Notes: generated by a model not told the origin, from the letters alone. A DNA stretch of 64,000 nucleotides from JANQHS01 sp965267505 (GCA_965267505.1 OZ254081.1:682001-746000), one strand, 5' to 3'. Shown: positions 1 to 9,862, counted from the stretch's first letter. Numbers and translations: made by a program.

Positions 1-650
1 TCTTTACCTGTTCTTGACCCAACAATGAAAACAGGATTTCCTTCTCCCTGGGAGATCGCAGATACGGTTTTTCCATGCTCGACTATTCCAGCAGAAAAGG
101 CATTTACAAGTGGATTGACATTGAAGGACTCATCAAAGAAAACCTCTCCCCCAACAGTTGGAACTCCAAAGGCATTTCCATAGTCTCCGATTCCCTTAAC
201 AACTCCTTCTAACAGCCATTTCGTCTTCTTAGAATGAGGGTCCCCAAACCTCAAAGAGTTAAGCTGGCAAATAGGCCTGGCACCCATTGTGAAAATGTCT
301 CTGTTGATACCACCAACACCTGTTGCCGCACCTTGATAAGGCTCCAGAGCCGAAGGATGGTTATGAGATTCGATCTTGAAGCTACAGGCTAACCCATCAC
401 CTATATCAATGAGTCCTGCATTCTCTTCTCCCGCCGCTGCGAGCATACGATCGGACTCCCTGGGTAATTTCTTCAACCATTGAATTGAATTCTTATAAGA
501 ACAATGCTCCGACCACATTGCAGAAAAAATGGCGAGTTCGGTAAAGTTGGGAGTACGCCCCATTATTTTAATGATCCTGTCGTACTCATCGGGGATCAAT
601 CCGAGTTCTTTTGCCACATCGACATTAATCTCTAATTCTTTATTTTCCAA
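1..650 (-). CDS. purL: Phosphoribosylformylglycinamidine synthase subunit PurL, N-terminal part (runs off the window)
   Basis: The reverse strand translates into the start of PurL, the ATP-dependent amidation step of purine synthesis that converts FGAR to FGAM. About 216 residues are visible. They include the early motif MWSEHCSYKNS, followed by KIESHNHPSALEPYQGAATG and GDYGNAFGVPTVGGE, all typical of the PurL family. The protein opens straight into the synthetase domain, as in the small PurL form that works with separate PurS and PurQ. No ATG fits, so the likely start is a TTG at 648-650, giving MENKELEINVDVAKELG. The gene diverges from the TetR gene at 827, and 176 bases separate the two starts. 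The 3' part lies beyond base 1. Confidence 0.93.
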   Translation of the reverse strand, partial: MENKELEINVDVAKELGLIPDEYDRIIKIMGRTPNFTELAIFSAMWSEHCSYKNSIQWLKKLPRESDRMLAAAGEENAGLIDIGDGLACSFKIESHNHPSALEPYQGAATGVGGINRDIFTMGARPICQLNSLRFGDPHSKKTKWLLEGVVKGIGDYGNAFGVPTVGGEVFFDESFNVNPLVNAFSAGIVEHGKTVSAISQGEGNPVFIVGSRTGK

Positions 651-778
651 TGGAATTTCTTTTGCCGCAAAAATAGAATTTCAGAAGGAAGAATGGAGTT
701 TTTAAGAGCCATTTGAATTCCTTTTTTACCATTCATTGAATTGTCATTCCCTTTACAAAAATTCATGAAAAAAAACCT

Positions 779-808
779 TGGAAACTCAATTCATTATTGA
801 AGTTTCCA
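779..808. promoter_or_regulatory. Palindromic candidate operator upstream of the TetR gene
   Basis: TGGAAACT at 779-786 and AGTTTCCA at 801-808 form a perfect 8-bp inverted repeat. Inside it, CAAT (787-790) and ATTG (796-799) form a second pair. The whole site is a near-perfect 30-base palindrome ending 18 bases before the TetR start. A weak Bacteroidota -7 box, TAGTTTAG, directly abuts it at 809-816. The size and place fit an autoregulatory TetR operator. Binding is inferred, not shown. Confidence 0.6.
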
Positions 809-826
809 TAGTTTAGCGGCGATTTT

Positions 827-1459
827 ATGGAACTGGACAAGAGAATAATAGAAATATCCAAAGGGCTATTTTACCGCTACGGTATAAAAAGTGTTACAAT
901 GGATGACATAGCAAGGGAACTAGGCATATCTAAAAAAACAATCTATCAATATTATAAGGACAAAGATGACATCGTCTGCACCATTGCACGTACCCATATT
1001 GATGATGAAGAAGTTGAGTTCAAGGAAGTCAGTCAGGAAGCAAAAGACCCGATCGATGAATTATTGCAAATCTCCTTAAGGATCAGAAGGCATTTTCAAA
1101 TGATGCATCCATCGCTCCTTTTTGATCTGAATCGCTATCATCCGAAGGCGATGAAGATATTTTCTGATCACATGGAAGAATGTGTTTTGCACTCTGTTCG
1201 GGAGAACATTGAAAAAGGAAAGGGAATGGGTCTTTACAGGCCCGAAATTAATACTGATATTATCTCTATCCTAAGAATAAAAGAAGCCGAACTTGCTTTT
1301 GATGGTAATGTATTTCCGATCGGAAAATATGATCTATCAGAAGTTCAGGGTCAGATCTTCGATCACTTTTTATACGGAATCGTATCGGAAAGGGGATATA
1401 AGCTATTGAAAAATTATAAAGAGAACATCACTGATGAGAAAAATGAAAAAGCTGCCTAA
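827..1459 (+). CDS. TetR/AcrR family transcriptional regulator of the efflux operon
   Basis: A 210-residue protein with a TetR-type helix-turn-helix at about residues 9-55. The stretch VTMDDIARELGISKKTIYQY contains the recognition helix, near residues 35-43. The rest is a helical ligand-binding region without a recognisable ligand signature. It is the first gene of an apparent operon: its last codons overlap the start of the TolC gene, and adaptor and RND pump genes follow. TetR proteins in this position usually repress their own efflux operon until a substrate binds. The palindrome at 779-808 is the natural candidate operator. The inducer cannot be read from the sequence. Confidence 0.9.
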   Translation: MELDKRIIEISKGLFYRYGIKSVTMDDIARELGISKKTIYQYYKDKDDIVCTIARTHIDDEEVEFKEVSQEAKDPIDELLQISLRIRRHFQMMHPSLLFDLNRYHPKAMKIFSDHMEECVLHSVRENIEKGKGMGLYRPEINTDIISILRIKEAELAFDGNVFPIGKYDLSEVQGQIFDHFLYGIVSERGYKLLKNYKENITDEKNEKAA

Positions 1460-2819
1460 GATTATATTAATAAGCCTTTTGGCAATGTTGCCCCTGGGCT
1501 CGTATTCGCAGGAAGGAGGGCAATCCTTTGGATTGGAAGACTGTCTTTCCTATGCTATGGAAAATGCGCAGATGCTGTTGAACTCTCAATTGGATATCGA
1601 AAAGTCCGCTGCTAAGGTTGGGGAAATCAGATCCTTGGGTCTTCCTCAGGTCGATGCCAAAATGTTTTTGAACTACAACTTCTCAATTAGGAAGTCCCTT
1701 TTGCCAGCATCAACTTTTGCAGCACCTGGAGATACTACAATTCCTCCGGGTACCGAAGTTGAACTTGCATTTGGAACCAAATACGATGGGGATGCATTCT
1801 TTCAAGCAAGTCAGCTCTTGTTTGATGGTTCATACTTTGTGGGACTTCAGGCTGCCAGGGCCTATAAGGAGCTGTCCACTCATCAGATGGTTCAAACCAG
1901 GATTGATGTCGTAGAGAATGTTTACAAGGGTTACTACCTGGTATTGATAAACAGAGAAAAACTAGTTGCTGCAGAAAGCAATATGGAAAGACTTGAATCT
2001 CTTTTAAAGGAGACTGAAGCTATGCAAAAAGCTGGTTTTGCCGAAAGCATTGACGTTTCCAGGATTAGAGTGAATTACAATAACCTAAAAGCCTCAAAGC
2101 TTACTCTGGAAAGAGCAGTAGCAATTAGTGAGGCTCTTCTTAAGTTTCAAATGGGAATGCCTACCTCGGATGAGGTTAGCTTCACAGGAAAACTTGATGG
2201 GGTCGAGGATGTATTGAAAGAGAAACCCAAGGTGGAGGATTTTACTTACACCGACCGAATTGAGTATACAATCTTACAGGATGGTGAAGGCCTACAAGAA
2301 CTGGATGTGAAAAACACCAAAATGCAATACTATCCTAATCTTTATGCCATTGGCAGATATGGTTGGAACACTATGACCAATAACACCGATCAAATCTTCA
2401 GTTTTAGCGACAGGTGGTTGAACTACGGGTTTGTCGGTCTTCAGCTGTCAGTTCCTATTTTCGACGGAATGCGAAAGCATTACATGATCCAACAATCAAA
2501 GATAGAATTGGCAAAGATCAAGAACCATTATGATATGCTCGAGAACAGTATCAATACCGAGATCCAAAGCAGCAATGATGCCCTGTTGGCAAGCCTTGAT
2601 CAGCTTGATGTTCAAAAGCAAAATATGGAATTGGCAAAAGAGGTTTTCGAAGTGACCCAAACTAAATTCAAACAAGGAGTTGGGTCAAATATAGATTTGA
2701 TCAATGCCGATGATTCCTACGTAAATGCTCAGGCGAGTTATTACGACGCTCTTTACAACGCCATCGTGGCAAAAATTACATTAGAAAAGTCCCTTGGACA
2801 CTTAGATTATAACAATTGA
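1443..2819 (+). CDS. TolC family outer membrane efflux protein
   Basis: An outer membrane channel subunit of a tripartite efflux system. The ATG at 1443 gives an N-terminal signal peptide (MKKLPKIILISLLAMLPLGS, cleavage near YSQ) and is preferred. An in-frame ATG at 1434 adds three residues. The mature protein of about 435 residues has the two-fold OEP layout of long helices with strands between, for example the segments FEVTQTKFKQGVGSNIDLIN and SYVNAQASYYDALYNAIVAK. It overlaps the TetR gene by 17 bases, and its TGA stop lies 14 bases before the adaptor ATG. With the adaptor and RND pump it should span the envelope for drug or toxic compound export. Confidence 0.9.
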   Translation: MKKLPKIILISLLAMLPLGSYSQEGGQSFGLEDCLSYAMENAQMLLNSQLDIEKSAAKVGEIRSLGLPQVDAKMFLNYNFSIRKSLLPASTFAAPGDTTIPPGTEVELAFGTKYDGDAFFQASQLLFDGSYFVGLQAARAYKELSTHQMVQTRIDVVENVYKGYYLVLINREKLVAAESNMERLESLLKETEAMQKAGFAESIDVSRIRVNYNNLKASKLTLERAVAISEALLKFQMGMPTSDEVSFTGKLDGVEDVLKEKPKVEDFTYTDRIEYTILQDGEGLQELDVKNTKMQYYPNLYAIGRYGWNTMTNNTDQIFSFSDRWLNYGFVGLQLSVPIFDGMRKHYMIQQSKIELAKIKNHYDMLENSINTEIQSSNDALLASLDQLDVQKQNMELAKEVFEVTQTKFKQGVGSNIDLINADDSYVNAQASYYDALYNAIVAKITLEKSLGHLDYNN

Positions 2820-2833
2820 AAAACCTGCTAGAA

Positions 2834-3991
2834 ATGAAAATCACTAAAAGATTATTAGCCCCTATTGGTCTAATGGCAATAATGTTTGCCTGCCAGGCTC
2901 CTCAAGACCTGGAATCTAAAAAAGCCCAACTGGCTTCGCTTAGGGAACAAGTAGTTGCTCTTCAATCTGAAGTCGCCAACCTGGAAAAGGAGATCATGGA
3001 ATTGGATACCAATTACCTAATGAGTCAGAGGAATTACACCTTGGTTTCCCTGGCTAAACCAAAGAATGGTCAATTTGTTCATAAAATCGATGTCCGTGGG
3101 TCGGTTGCTTCCAAAAACAATGTTCTGGTAAGCAGCAAGGTTTTGGGAAATGTTCAATCGGTTAGATCTAAGAATGGCCGCTTTGTAAAACAGGGCGATG
3201 TCATCATCAAAATAGACGCATCCATGCTTCAAAACTCAATAGATGAGGTTAAATCCCAATTGGAGCTCGCCAAAACGCTTTTTGAAAAGCAAAAAGCCCT
3301 TTGGGATCAGGAAATTGGGACCGAAGTACAATATCTACAGGCAAAAACTAACAAGGAATCCTTGGAGAAAAGACTCGCCACCCTTGAATCTCAACTTGAC
3401 GACTATATTGTTAGAGCACCACATGCCGGCCAAATCAACGACCTAGATATTAAAACGGGTGAGACGGTTGCAATGGGAACTCCACTTTTTAGGGTCGTTA
3501 GCATTGAAGCCATGTATATCGAAGCTAATGTTTCAGAATCATATATCGGAAAGTTCAAGGTTGGAGATTCTGTTAAAATCTTCATTCCTTCGATCAATGC
3601 TTCCACAAACTCAACCATTTCTTCCATTGGAAGCATTATCAACCAGGAAAACAGGACCTTCGTTATTGAGGTGGATATACCGGCTGGCCTTCATCTTGCC
3701 AGGGCTAATCAGGTATCTATCATCACCCTAACAGATTATAGAAACCCTAAAGCCCTTACCATTCCAACAAAGATTATTCAGTATGATAACCTTGGGAGCT
3801 TTGTATTTGTGGCCAAAATGGAAGGTAATTCCTTGATTGCCAAAAAGAACTATGTAGTTACTGGAAAGACCTATGAAGGTAGTACTGAAATCCTTGACAA
3901 ACTAAACAGCGAAGAGGATGTTATTGTCCGAGGATATCGTGATGTAAGTAAAGGAACCTTTCTTAAAACAGCAGACCTAGCCAAATCATAA
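2834..3991 (+). CDS. RND efflux periplasmic adaptor (HlyD/membrane fusion family), lipoprotein
   Basis: The periplasmic adaptor that links pump and outer membrane channel. The ATG at 2834 is preferred over a TTG at 2816 because it gives a clean lipoprotein signal, with the lipobox MFAC placing the modified Cys at residue 20. A coiled coil follows at about residues 25-60 (heptads such as LASLREQVVALQSEVANLEK). Next come the barrel-sandwich halves (VLGNVQSVRSKNGRFVKQGD and IVRAPHAGQINDLDIKTGE), with a second hairpin between them. The C-terminal half is a beta-barrel and membrane-proximal region. The protein has 385 residues, a normal length for the family. The pump gene follows after 7 bases. 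Confidence 0.9.
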   Translation: MKITKRLLAPIGLMAIMFACQAPQDLESKKAQLASLREQVVALQSEVANLEKEIMELDTNYLMSQRNYTLVSLAKPKNGQFVHKIDVRGSVASKNNVLVSSKVLGNVQSVRSKNGRFVKQGDVIIKIDASMLQNSIDEVKSQLELAKTLFEKQKALWDQEIGTEVQYLQAKTNKESLEKRLATLESQLDDYIVRAPHAGQINDLDIKTGETVAMGTPLFRVVSIEAMYIEANVSESYIGKFKVGDSVKIFIPSINASTNSTISSIGSIINQENRTFVIEVDIPAGLHLARANQVSIITLTDYRNPKALTIPTKIIQYDNLGSFVFVAKMEGNSLIAKKNYVVTGKTYEGSTEILDKLNSEEDVIVRGYRDVSKGTFLKTADLAKS

Positions 3992-3998
3992 AATCCAA

Positions 3999-6900
3999 AT
4001 GATGGAAAATCAAAAAGTTGAAAAGGAATTTTGGTTAAGTACCTTATCCCTAAACAATAAGACCTCGGTATATGTACTGACTTTCATCCTTGTGATGATG
4101 GGCATCTTCTCATATATCACATTGCCCAAAGAAAACTTCCCTGAGGTTGAGGAGCCAAAAATCTACGTTGGAGTAGCGTATCCTGGTAACTCTCCTGAGG
4201 ACATGGAAAGCCTAATTGCCAGGCCAATAGAAAAGGAGTTGAATACCATATCAGATGTTGAAGAGATAACCTCAAGTTCGGTTCAGGATTACATCACCAT
4301 CATCGCAACCTTCAGGGCAGATATGTCTTCAGAAGATGCTCTACAAAAAACAAAGGATGCAGTTGATAAGGCCAAAAGTGAATTACCAACAGATCTCGAA
4401 AATGATCCCAATATTTTTGAAATGGATTTTTCGGAATTTCCAATTCTCAATATCAACCTGGCCGGGAATTACTCAGTTGATGAATTGAAGGAACATGCAG
4501 AATACCTTGAAGATGAGATCGAAAAACTGAATGAGATTTCGAAAGTAGAGATCAGGGGGGTAGATGATAAAGAAGTCAAGATCAAGGTAAATCCTTATGA
4601 AATGGAATCCAGAAAGATCAGCTTCTCGGATATCGAAAATGCGATCAGGGGCGAAAATCTGACAATGTCCGGTGGGAATCTACTTTCTGATGGCGTCAGA
4701 AGGACAATCCGGGTTGTAGGCGAATACAAAGACCCAAGGCAGCTGGAAGATGTTGTGATCAAGTATGAAAAAGGAAACATTGTTTATCTGAGAGACATCG
4801 CCACCATTGAGTTTGACTATGTAGAGAAAGCAAATTATGCAAGGCTGGATTCAAAGCCAGTTGTTATGGTTGATGTCATCAAAAGAAGTGGTAAAAACCT
4901 TTTGATCGCCACAGACAAGGTTAATGAGATCATTGCTGAGGCAAAAACTAAAGTCTTTCCCCCAGACCTCGCGGTTACCGTCACCAACGACCAAAGTCTT
5001 CAGACAAGGAACCAGGTTAGCGAACTAGAAAATTCAATCATCTCTGGAGTAATCCTTGTTGTTGCGGTTCTATTATTCTTCCTCGGAACGCGTAATGCTT
5101 TATTCGTTGGACTAGCGATTCCTCTTTCCATGTTTACTGCCTTTCTTGTACTAGGAGCAGTAGGGATCAACATCAACATGATCGTTCTTTTCTCCCTGAT
5201 CATGGCCCTTGGAATGCTGGTTGACAATGGAATTGTGGTAGTTGAGAACGTATATCGATTGATGGAAGAAGGCTATCCAAGCATGGAAGCAGCGAAAAAA
5301 GGGGTAGGTGAAGTTGCCATGCCTATTATTTCGTCCACAGCAACCACTCTCGCTGCATTTTTACCCTTGGCCTTTTGGCCCGGGATTATGGGAGAATTCA
5401 TGATGTACCTGCCGATCACTTTGATCATCACACTTGGATCGTCACTTTTTGTCGCCCTAGTCATCAATCCTGTTTTCATCTCCTCATTTATGAGAGTGAA
5501 AGGCAGCAAAGGGATCAATAGGAGCAAATCCAGGAGAAACTCGATTATTCTCTTTGTTCTTGGAGTGGCCCTTGCCGGATTTAGTTTGATGAATGGAGGA
5601 AGTGGGTTATGGATAGGAAACCTACTTATTCTTTTTGGTATTCTTCTTCCCCTAAACGTTTTTGTTCTTACCCCCGCGGCGGAAAGATTCCAATCTGTTT
5701 TCCTACCCTGGCTGGAAAGGATCTATGTAAGAACATTAAGGTTTGCGGTCACCAAAAGAAGGCCTTATTTCTTCTTTGGAGGAACTGTTTTTGCTCTGAT
5801 TTTCTCATTTATGCTTTTGGGAATATTTGCGCCAAACGTGATCTTCTTCCCTATAAATCAACCTAAATATTTGAATGTATTCATTGAATATCCGGTAGGA
5901 ACTGATATTGAGGTCACCAATGAGTTCTCCGCAAAAATTGAAAAGAAGATCTTAGGATTCCTTGAGCCTTACGAAGAGATAGTTGAATCCGTTATCTCCA
6001 ATGTGGGTCAGGGAACGGCCGATCCTAATGACCCCGCTTCTATGGGCGCACAGGATACTCCCAACAAAGCAAGGATCACGATCAATTTTGTGGAGTTCAA
6101 ATATCGAGGTGGATTGAATACCACGACAATCATGAATGAATTAAGGGAAGATCTTGGCGAATACCCGGGGATTATTCTTACAGTAGACAAGGATCCTGCT
6201 GGGCCTCCTGCTGGAAAGCCTGTCAATGTTGAGATTATCGGAGAGGATTTTGAGGTCCTTAATGAGATTGCAGCCCAACTGAAGAATAAGATATCCGAAG
6301 CAGGCATCCAGGGTATCGAAAGACTAAGGAATAGTCTTGAAGCTGGAAAACCAGAACTCCTTGTTAATATCGACAGAGAAAAAGCAAGAAGATTTGGATT
6401 ATCCACTTCCTCAATTGCAGGAGAGCTAAGGACTGCTCTTTTTGGAAAAGAGGTATCCAAATACAAACTCGGAGAAGATGATTACAAGATCCAATTAAGG
6501 TTAGATGATAAGTACCGCTATGATCTCGATGCTTTAATGAATAAAGAGATCACTTATCGAAATCAGGTCAATGGCCGAATTGTTCAAATTCCAATTGCTT
6601 CGGTAGCAAGTGTGAAATATGGGTCCACCTATGGATCAATCAATAGGAAAGACCTTAACAGGGTGCTTACCCTGAGTTCTAATGTTCTGGATGGTTATAA
6701 TGCAAATAACATCAACGTCCAGATCAAACAACTGGTAAGCAATATGGATCTACCAAATGGTTATGAGATCAAATTTACTGGCGAGCAGGAGCAGCAAGCT
6801 GAGAATATGGCTTTCTTGACTAAGGCATTATTGATAGCTGTGTTTACGATCTTCCTGATAATCGTATCCCAGTTCAATAAAGTAAGTGCGCCCTTTGTGA

Positions 6901-7418
6901 TCATGTCATCCGTAGTTTTCAGTACAATTGGAGTATTTCTCGGACTAGTAATCTTCAGAATGGACTTCGTGATCATGATGACCATGATCGGTATCATATC
7001 ACTTGCGGGTATTGTGGTGAATAATGCAATTGTTTTGATAGACTTTATTGAGCTAATAAAGAAACGAAAGGCATTGAAATTAGTCGAAGGTGAAAAGCCT
7101 ACAAAGAGATTGATTCAGGCTGCTATCATCGAGGCAGGGAAAACCAGGCTAAGACCCGTACTCCTCACTGCCATAACAACGGTACTCGGTCTCTTACCTT
7201 TAGCAGTTGGACTGAATATCGACTTTGAAAGCTTTTTCGCACACTATCATGGAGATGCTTTTATCGGAGGAGATAATGTGATCTTTTGGGGACCAATGTC
7301 TTGGACGATCATTTTTGGATTGACATTTGCCACCTTCCTGACCTTGATTATTGTTCCGGTCATGTACTTGATTGCAAACAATATCCGTTGGGCCTTAACG
7401 GGTAAGCAGACCATTTGA
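3999..7418 (+). CDS. Efflux RND transporter permease subunit
   Basis: An inner membrane, proton-driven pump of the RND superfamily with 1139 residues. The first membrane helix (about residues 22-42) leads into the porter domain with FPEVEEPKIYVGVAYPGNSP. The fourth-helix motif GMLVDNGIVVVENV lies near residue 407. It has Asp-Asn where AcrB-type drug pumps have Asp-Asp, so it carries a single helix-4 carboxylate. Between the two halves there is an extra stretch with two more hydrophobic segments (about residues 510-560). The second half repeats the porter and membrane layout and ends in VPVMYLIANNIRWALTGK. The substrate is unknown; small organic molecules are more likely than metals given the family branch. 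Confidence 0.92.
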   Translation: MMENQKVEKEFWLSTLSLNNKTSVYVLTFILVMMGIFSYITLPKENFPEVEEPKIYVGVAYPGNSPEDMESLIARPIEKELNTISDVEEITSSSVQDYITIIATFRADMSSEDALQKTKDAVDKAKSELPTDLENDPNIFEMDFSEFPILNINLAGNYSVDELKEHAEYLEDEIEKLNEISKVEIRGVDDKEVKIKVNPYEMESRKISFSDIENAIRGENLTMSGGNLLSDGVRRTIRVVGEYKDPRQLEDVVIKYEKGNIVYLRDIATIEFDYVEKANYARLDSKPVVMVDVIKRSGKNLLIATDKVNEIIAEAKTKVFPPDLAVTVTNDQSLQTRNQVSELENSIISGVILVVAVLLFFLGTRNALFVGLAIPLSMFTAFLVLGAVGININMIVLFSLIMALGMLVDNGIVVVENVYRLMEEGYPSMEAAKKGVGEVAMPIISSTATTLAAFLPLAFWPGIMGEFMMYLPITLIITLGSSLFVALVINPVFISSFMRVKGSKGINRSKSRRNSIILFVLGVALAGFSLMNGGSGLWIGNLLILFGILLPLNVFVLTPAAERFQSVFLPWLERIYVRTLRFAVTKRRPYFFFGGTVFALIFSFMLLGIFAPNVIFFPINQPKYLNVFIEYPVGTDIEVTNEFSAKIEKKILGFLEPYEEIVESVISNVGQGTADPNDPASMGAQDTPNKARITINFVEFKYRGGLNTTTIMNELREDLGEYPGIILTVDKDPAGPPAGKPVNVEIIGEDFEVLNEIAAQLKNKISEAGIQGIERLRNSLEAGKPELLVNIDREKARRFGLSTSSIAGELRTALFGKEVSKYKLGEDDYKIQLRLDDKYRYDLDALMNKEITYRNQVNGRIVQIPIASVASVKYGSTYGSINRKDLNRVLTLSSNVLDGYNANNINVQIKQLVSNMDLPNGYEIKFTGEQEQQAENMAFLTKALLIAVFTIFLIIVSQFNKVSAPFVIMSSVVFSTIGVFLGLVIFRMDFVIMMTMIGIISLAGIVVNNAIVLIDFIELIKKRKALKLVEGEKPTKRLIQAAIIEAGKTRLRPVLLTAITTVLGLLPLAVGLNIDFESFFAHYHGDAFIGGDNVIFWGPMSWTIIFGLTFATFLTLIIVPVMYLIANNIRWALTGKQTI

Positions 7419-7439
7419 TCCCAAGAGCCTAATTTAGTT

Positions 7440-8702
7440 TTGATCAAATTTTCCACTGTACTTATCCTGTTTTTCTTGATCCTGGGGGTTCATTATTACC
7501 TCTTCTCGGGATTAAAAGAGGTAGGGAAAAATGCTCCAAGGCGAACCAAAATGGTATTGGCTTATCTATGGTGGGCCTGGGGTATTTTTCTTATGGCCGC
7601 GGTCTGGACACTTCCCTACCTGCCTACGGCTATGTATCGGGGACCGGCAAGGAGTATCATGATGACAATGTTCTTCCTGGACCTCGCTGGAAAGATCCCC
7701 ATGCTGATGTTTTTCCTGATCGATGATATTGGAAAAGGGATCAGATGGCTTGTCAAAAAATATAACTCTTCGGATGAATCCCAGGGGGCATTGCCGGGTA
7801 AAGAGATGACCCGAAAGGCTTTTTTAAAAAAGGCCGGGGTATTGGCCGGGGGTCTGCCCTTTGCAGGCTTCTCTTTTGGGATAATTCATGGGGCCTATGA
7901 TTATACCTGGAGAAAGAAACAGGTATTGATCCCAGGGCTACCTAAGCAACTGGATGGATTAAGGATCGGTCAATTGAGTGATATTCACACTGGGAGTTTC
8001 CTGAACAAAAAAGCTGTCAAAGCGGGCATTGAATTATTCAACAGTGAAAAACCGGATGTGGCCTTCTTTACTGGAGACCTGGTAAATAATCTGGCTTCAG
8101 AAATGAAGGGATGGGTGGATGTTTTTGCAAAGATCAAAGCTCCTTTGGGAGTACATTCCATTTTAGGGAATCATGATTATGGGGACTACTCACAATGGCC
8201 AACAAAAGAAGCTAAGACAAAGAATTTCAATGATGTTCTTCGAGCCCATAAGGATATGGGATTTAATCTTCTCAGGAATGAGAACAAGTCATTTAAGATA
8301 GATGGAGCCAATATTTCTTTAATAGGAGTTGAAAATTGGGGTGCACGACACCGTTTTAAAAAGTATGGCGATCTTCCTAAGGCCTACGAAGGTTCGGATG
8401 ATGCAGATCTACGAATTCTACTTTCTCATGATCCCAGCCATTGGGATGCCCAGGTCAGGAAAGATTTCAAAGAAATAGAACTAACTCTTTCAGGACATAC
8501 GCATGGATTCCAAATGGGGATAGAAAACGAATGGTTTCGCTGGAGCCCTGCTCAATATGTTTATGAACAATGGGCTGGCCTTTACACAAAGGAAAACCAA
8601 CACCTATATGTAAACAGGGGGTTTGGTTTTATAGGATACCCGGGAAGACTTGGAATCCCGCCTGAACTTACCTTGCTCGAATTAAAAGCCCTACCCAGCT
8701 GA
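7440..8702 (+). CDS. Membrane-anchored metallophosphoesterase, YkuE-like
   Basis: A calcineurin-like phosphoesterase of 420 residues. The dimetal motifs are all present: LSDIHTG near residue 180, TGDLVNN near 210, LGNHDYG near 242, SHDP further on and LSGHTHG near 353. The first 120 or so residues are hydrophobic with three or four membrane segments, a layout seen in YkuE-type proteins that act at the membrane face. A TTG at 7440 is the only start that keeps the first membrane helix. The gene begins 21 bases after the RND pump and may be read with it. Its stop region overlaps the convergent MFS gene by 12 bases. The physiological substrate is unknown. Confidence 0.86.
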   Translation: MIKFSTVLILFFLILGVHYYLFSGLKEVGKNAPRRTKMVLAYLWWAWGIFLMAAVWTLPYLPTAMYRGPARSIMMTMFFLDLAGKIPMLMFFLIDDIGKGIRWLVKKYNSSDESQGALPGKEMTRKAFLKKAGVLAGGLPFAGFSFGIIHGAYDYTWRKKQVLIPGLPKQLDGLRIGQLSDIHTGSFLNKKAVKAGIELFNSEKPDVAFFTGDLVNNLASEMKGWVDVFAKIKAPLGVHSILGNHDYGDYSQWPTKEAKTKNFNDVLRAHKDMGFNLLRNENKSFKIDGANISLIGVENWGARHRFKKYGDLPKAYEGSDDADLRILLSHDPSHWDAQVRKDFKEIELTLSGHTHGFQMGIENEWFRWSPAQYVYEQWAGLYTKENQHLYVNRGFGFIGYPGRLGIPPELTLLELKALPS

Positions 8703-9860
8703 GCCATTCCTTCTGAAGTATAGAAGTATCAAGAGAGCTACTGTAACCATTCCTGAGCCCATCAAGAATATAGGTTGAAACATCTCAGGATCATTTTGAA
8801 AAATGGTTCCTGAAGAAAAGGCTCCTATTCCTATCCCAAATTCCAGGAAAAGAAAGAAGGTTGACATCGCTCTTCCCCTGTGCTTATCATCTGCAAGGTC
8901 AATTGCCCAGGCCATAATTGTGGGTGAGTTAAACCCGTTTGCCAGTCCGAAAAAGAAAGAGGCAATTATTAGGCTGGTTCCATCGTAGGCAAAACTAATG
9001 AAGGCAAGAGCGAAGATCATAGTTGTCAGGCCGCCAGCTAAAACAACCCTCCTCCCAAACCTATCTGATAATCTTCCCGCAAATACTCTCACAGCAATGG
9101 ATGAGATCATAAACACCGAGAAGATGGCTCCCTTGTTTTCAAATCCAAGATGGGCACTGAAATCCGGCATAATGGTAAGAATGATACCAAAAGGCATTGC
9201 CGCAAAAAGTAAGATCAGGGAAGGTGTTAAAACCTTGGATTCATATACATCCTGCCAACCCACTTTAAAAAGCTTAAGCCTTAGGGGCTCTGGCTTTTCC
9301 AAGGTTTCTTTCATCCCCGCCAAAACCAAAATTGATAGAAGTGCCAAAAAAGAGGATGCATAAAACATGGGGTCCCATCCGTACTCTATGGCTATCCAAC
9401 TTCCTACAGCTGGCATGGTAGCCATGCCCATCGATGCGGACACTCCTAAAACCCCCATGGCCTCTCCTCTCCTGGTTGCAGGAACGACATCCGCGGTATA
9501 TGCTGCAGTACCTGGAGGCTTAAACCCAGTTGAAAATCCATGAAAGAATCTAAGGAGTAAAAACCCAGCCACGCTTACCACAAATGGGTAGAGTAGGCCA
9601 ACTACAAAGGATACTCCAACCCCAATGATCATAACCTTGATCCTTCCGATCTTATCAGTCCATTTGCCCGAAAAGGGCCTTGAAAGAGCAGCTGCAATGG
9701 TAAAGAGACTGATGATCCAGCCCTTGTATTGCCCACCTCCCAAATGATCTAAGAAACCTGGAAGCTCTGGAATGATCAAGTTGAAAGATCCGAAGAATAG
9801 GAAACTGCTGAAGCAGAGAAGAAAGAATTGCCGATTATAAAGCGTTTTTTGAGATTCCAA
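8691..9860 (-). CDS. Major facilitator superfamily transporter
   Basis: A polytopic transporter of 389 residues with about twelve predicted membrane helices. The loop between helices 2 and 3 carries the MFS motif A as GKWTDKIGRIKV, and the second half repeats it as GRLSDRFGRRV. Proteins of this set often export drugs or metabolites, but nothing here fixes the substrate. The start is a TTG at 9858-9860, giving MESQKTLYNRQFFLL. It lies 2 bases after the Mpo1-like gene on the same strand, so the two are probably co-transcribed. Its 3' end overlaps the convergent phosphoesterase gene by 12 bases. Confidence 0.9.
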   Translation of the reverse strand: MESQKTLYNRQFFLLCFSSFLFFGSFNLIIPELPGFLDHLGGGQYKGWIISLFTIAAALSRPFSGKWTDKIGRIKVMIIGVGVSFVVGLLYPFVVSVAGFLLLRFFHGFSTGFKPPGTAAYTADVVPATRRGEAMGVLGVSASMGMATMPAVGSWIAIEYGWDPMFYASSFLALLSILVLAGMKETLEKPEPLRLKLFKVGWQDVYESKVLTPSLILLFAAMPFGIILTIMPDFSAHLGFENKGAIFSVFMISSIAVRVFAGRLSDRFGRRVVLAGGLTTMIFALAFISFAYDGTSLIIASFFFGLANGFNSPTIMAWAIDLADDKHRGRAMSTFFLFLEFGIGIGAFSSGTIFQNDPEMFQPIFLMGSGMVTVALLILLYFRRNGSAG

Positions 9861-9862
9861 CT

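Noticed and set aside
6008..6466. A 152-residue minus-strand frame inside the RND pump gene
   Set aside because: The plus strand encodes a well-conserved part of the pump; the opposite frame is a shadow.
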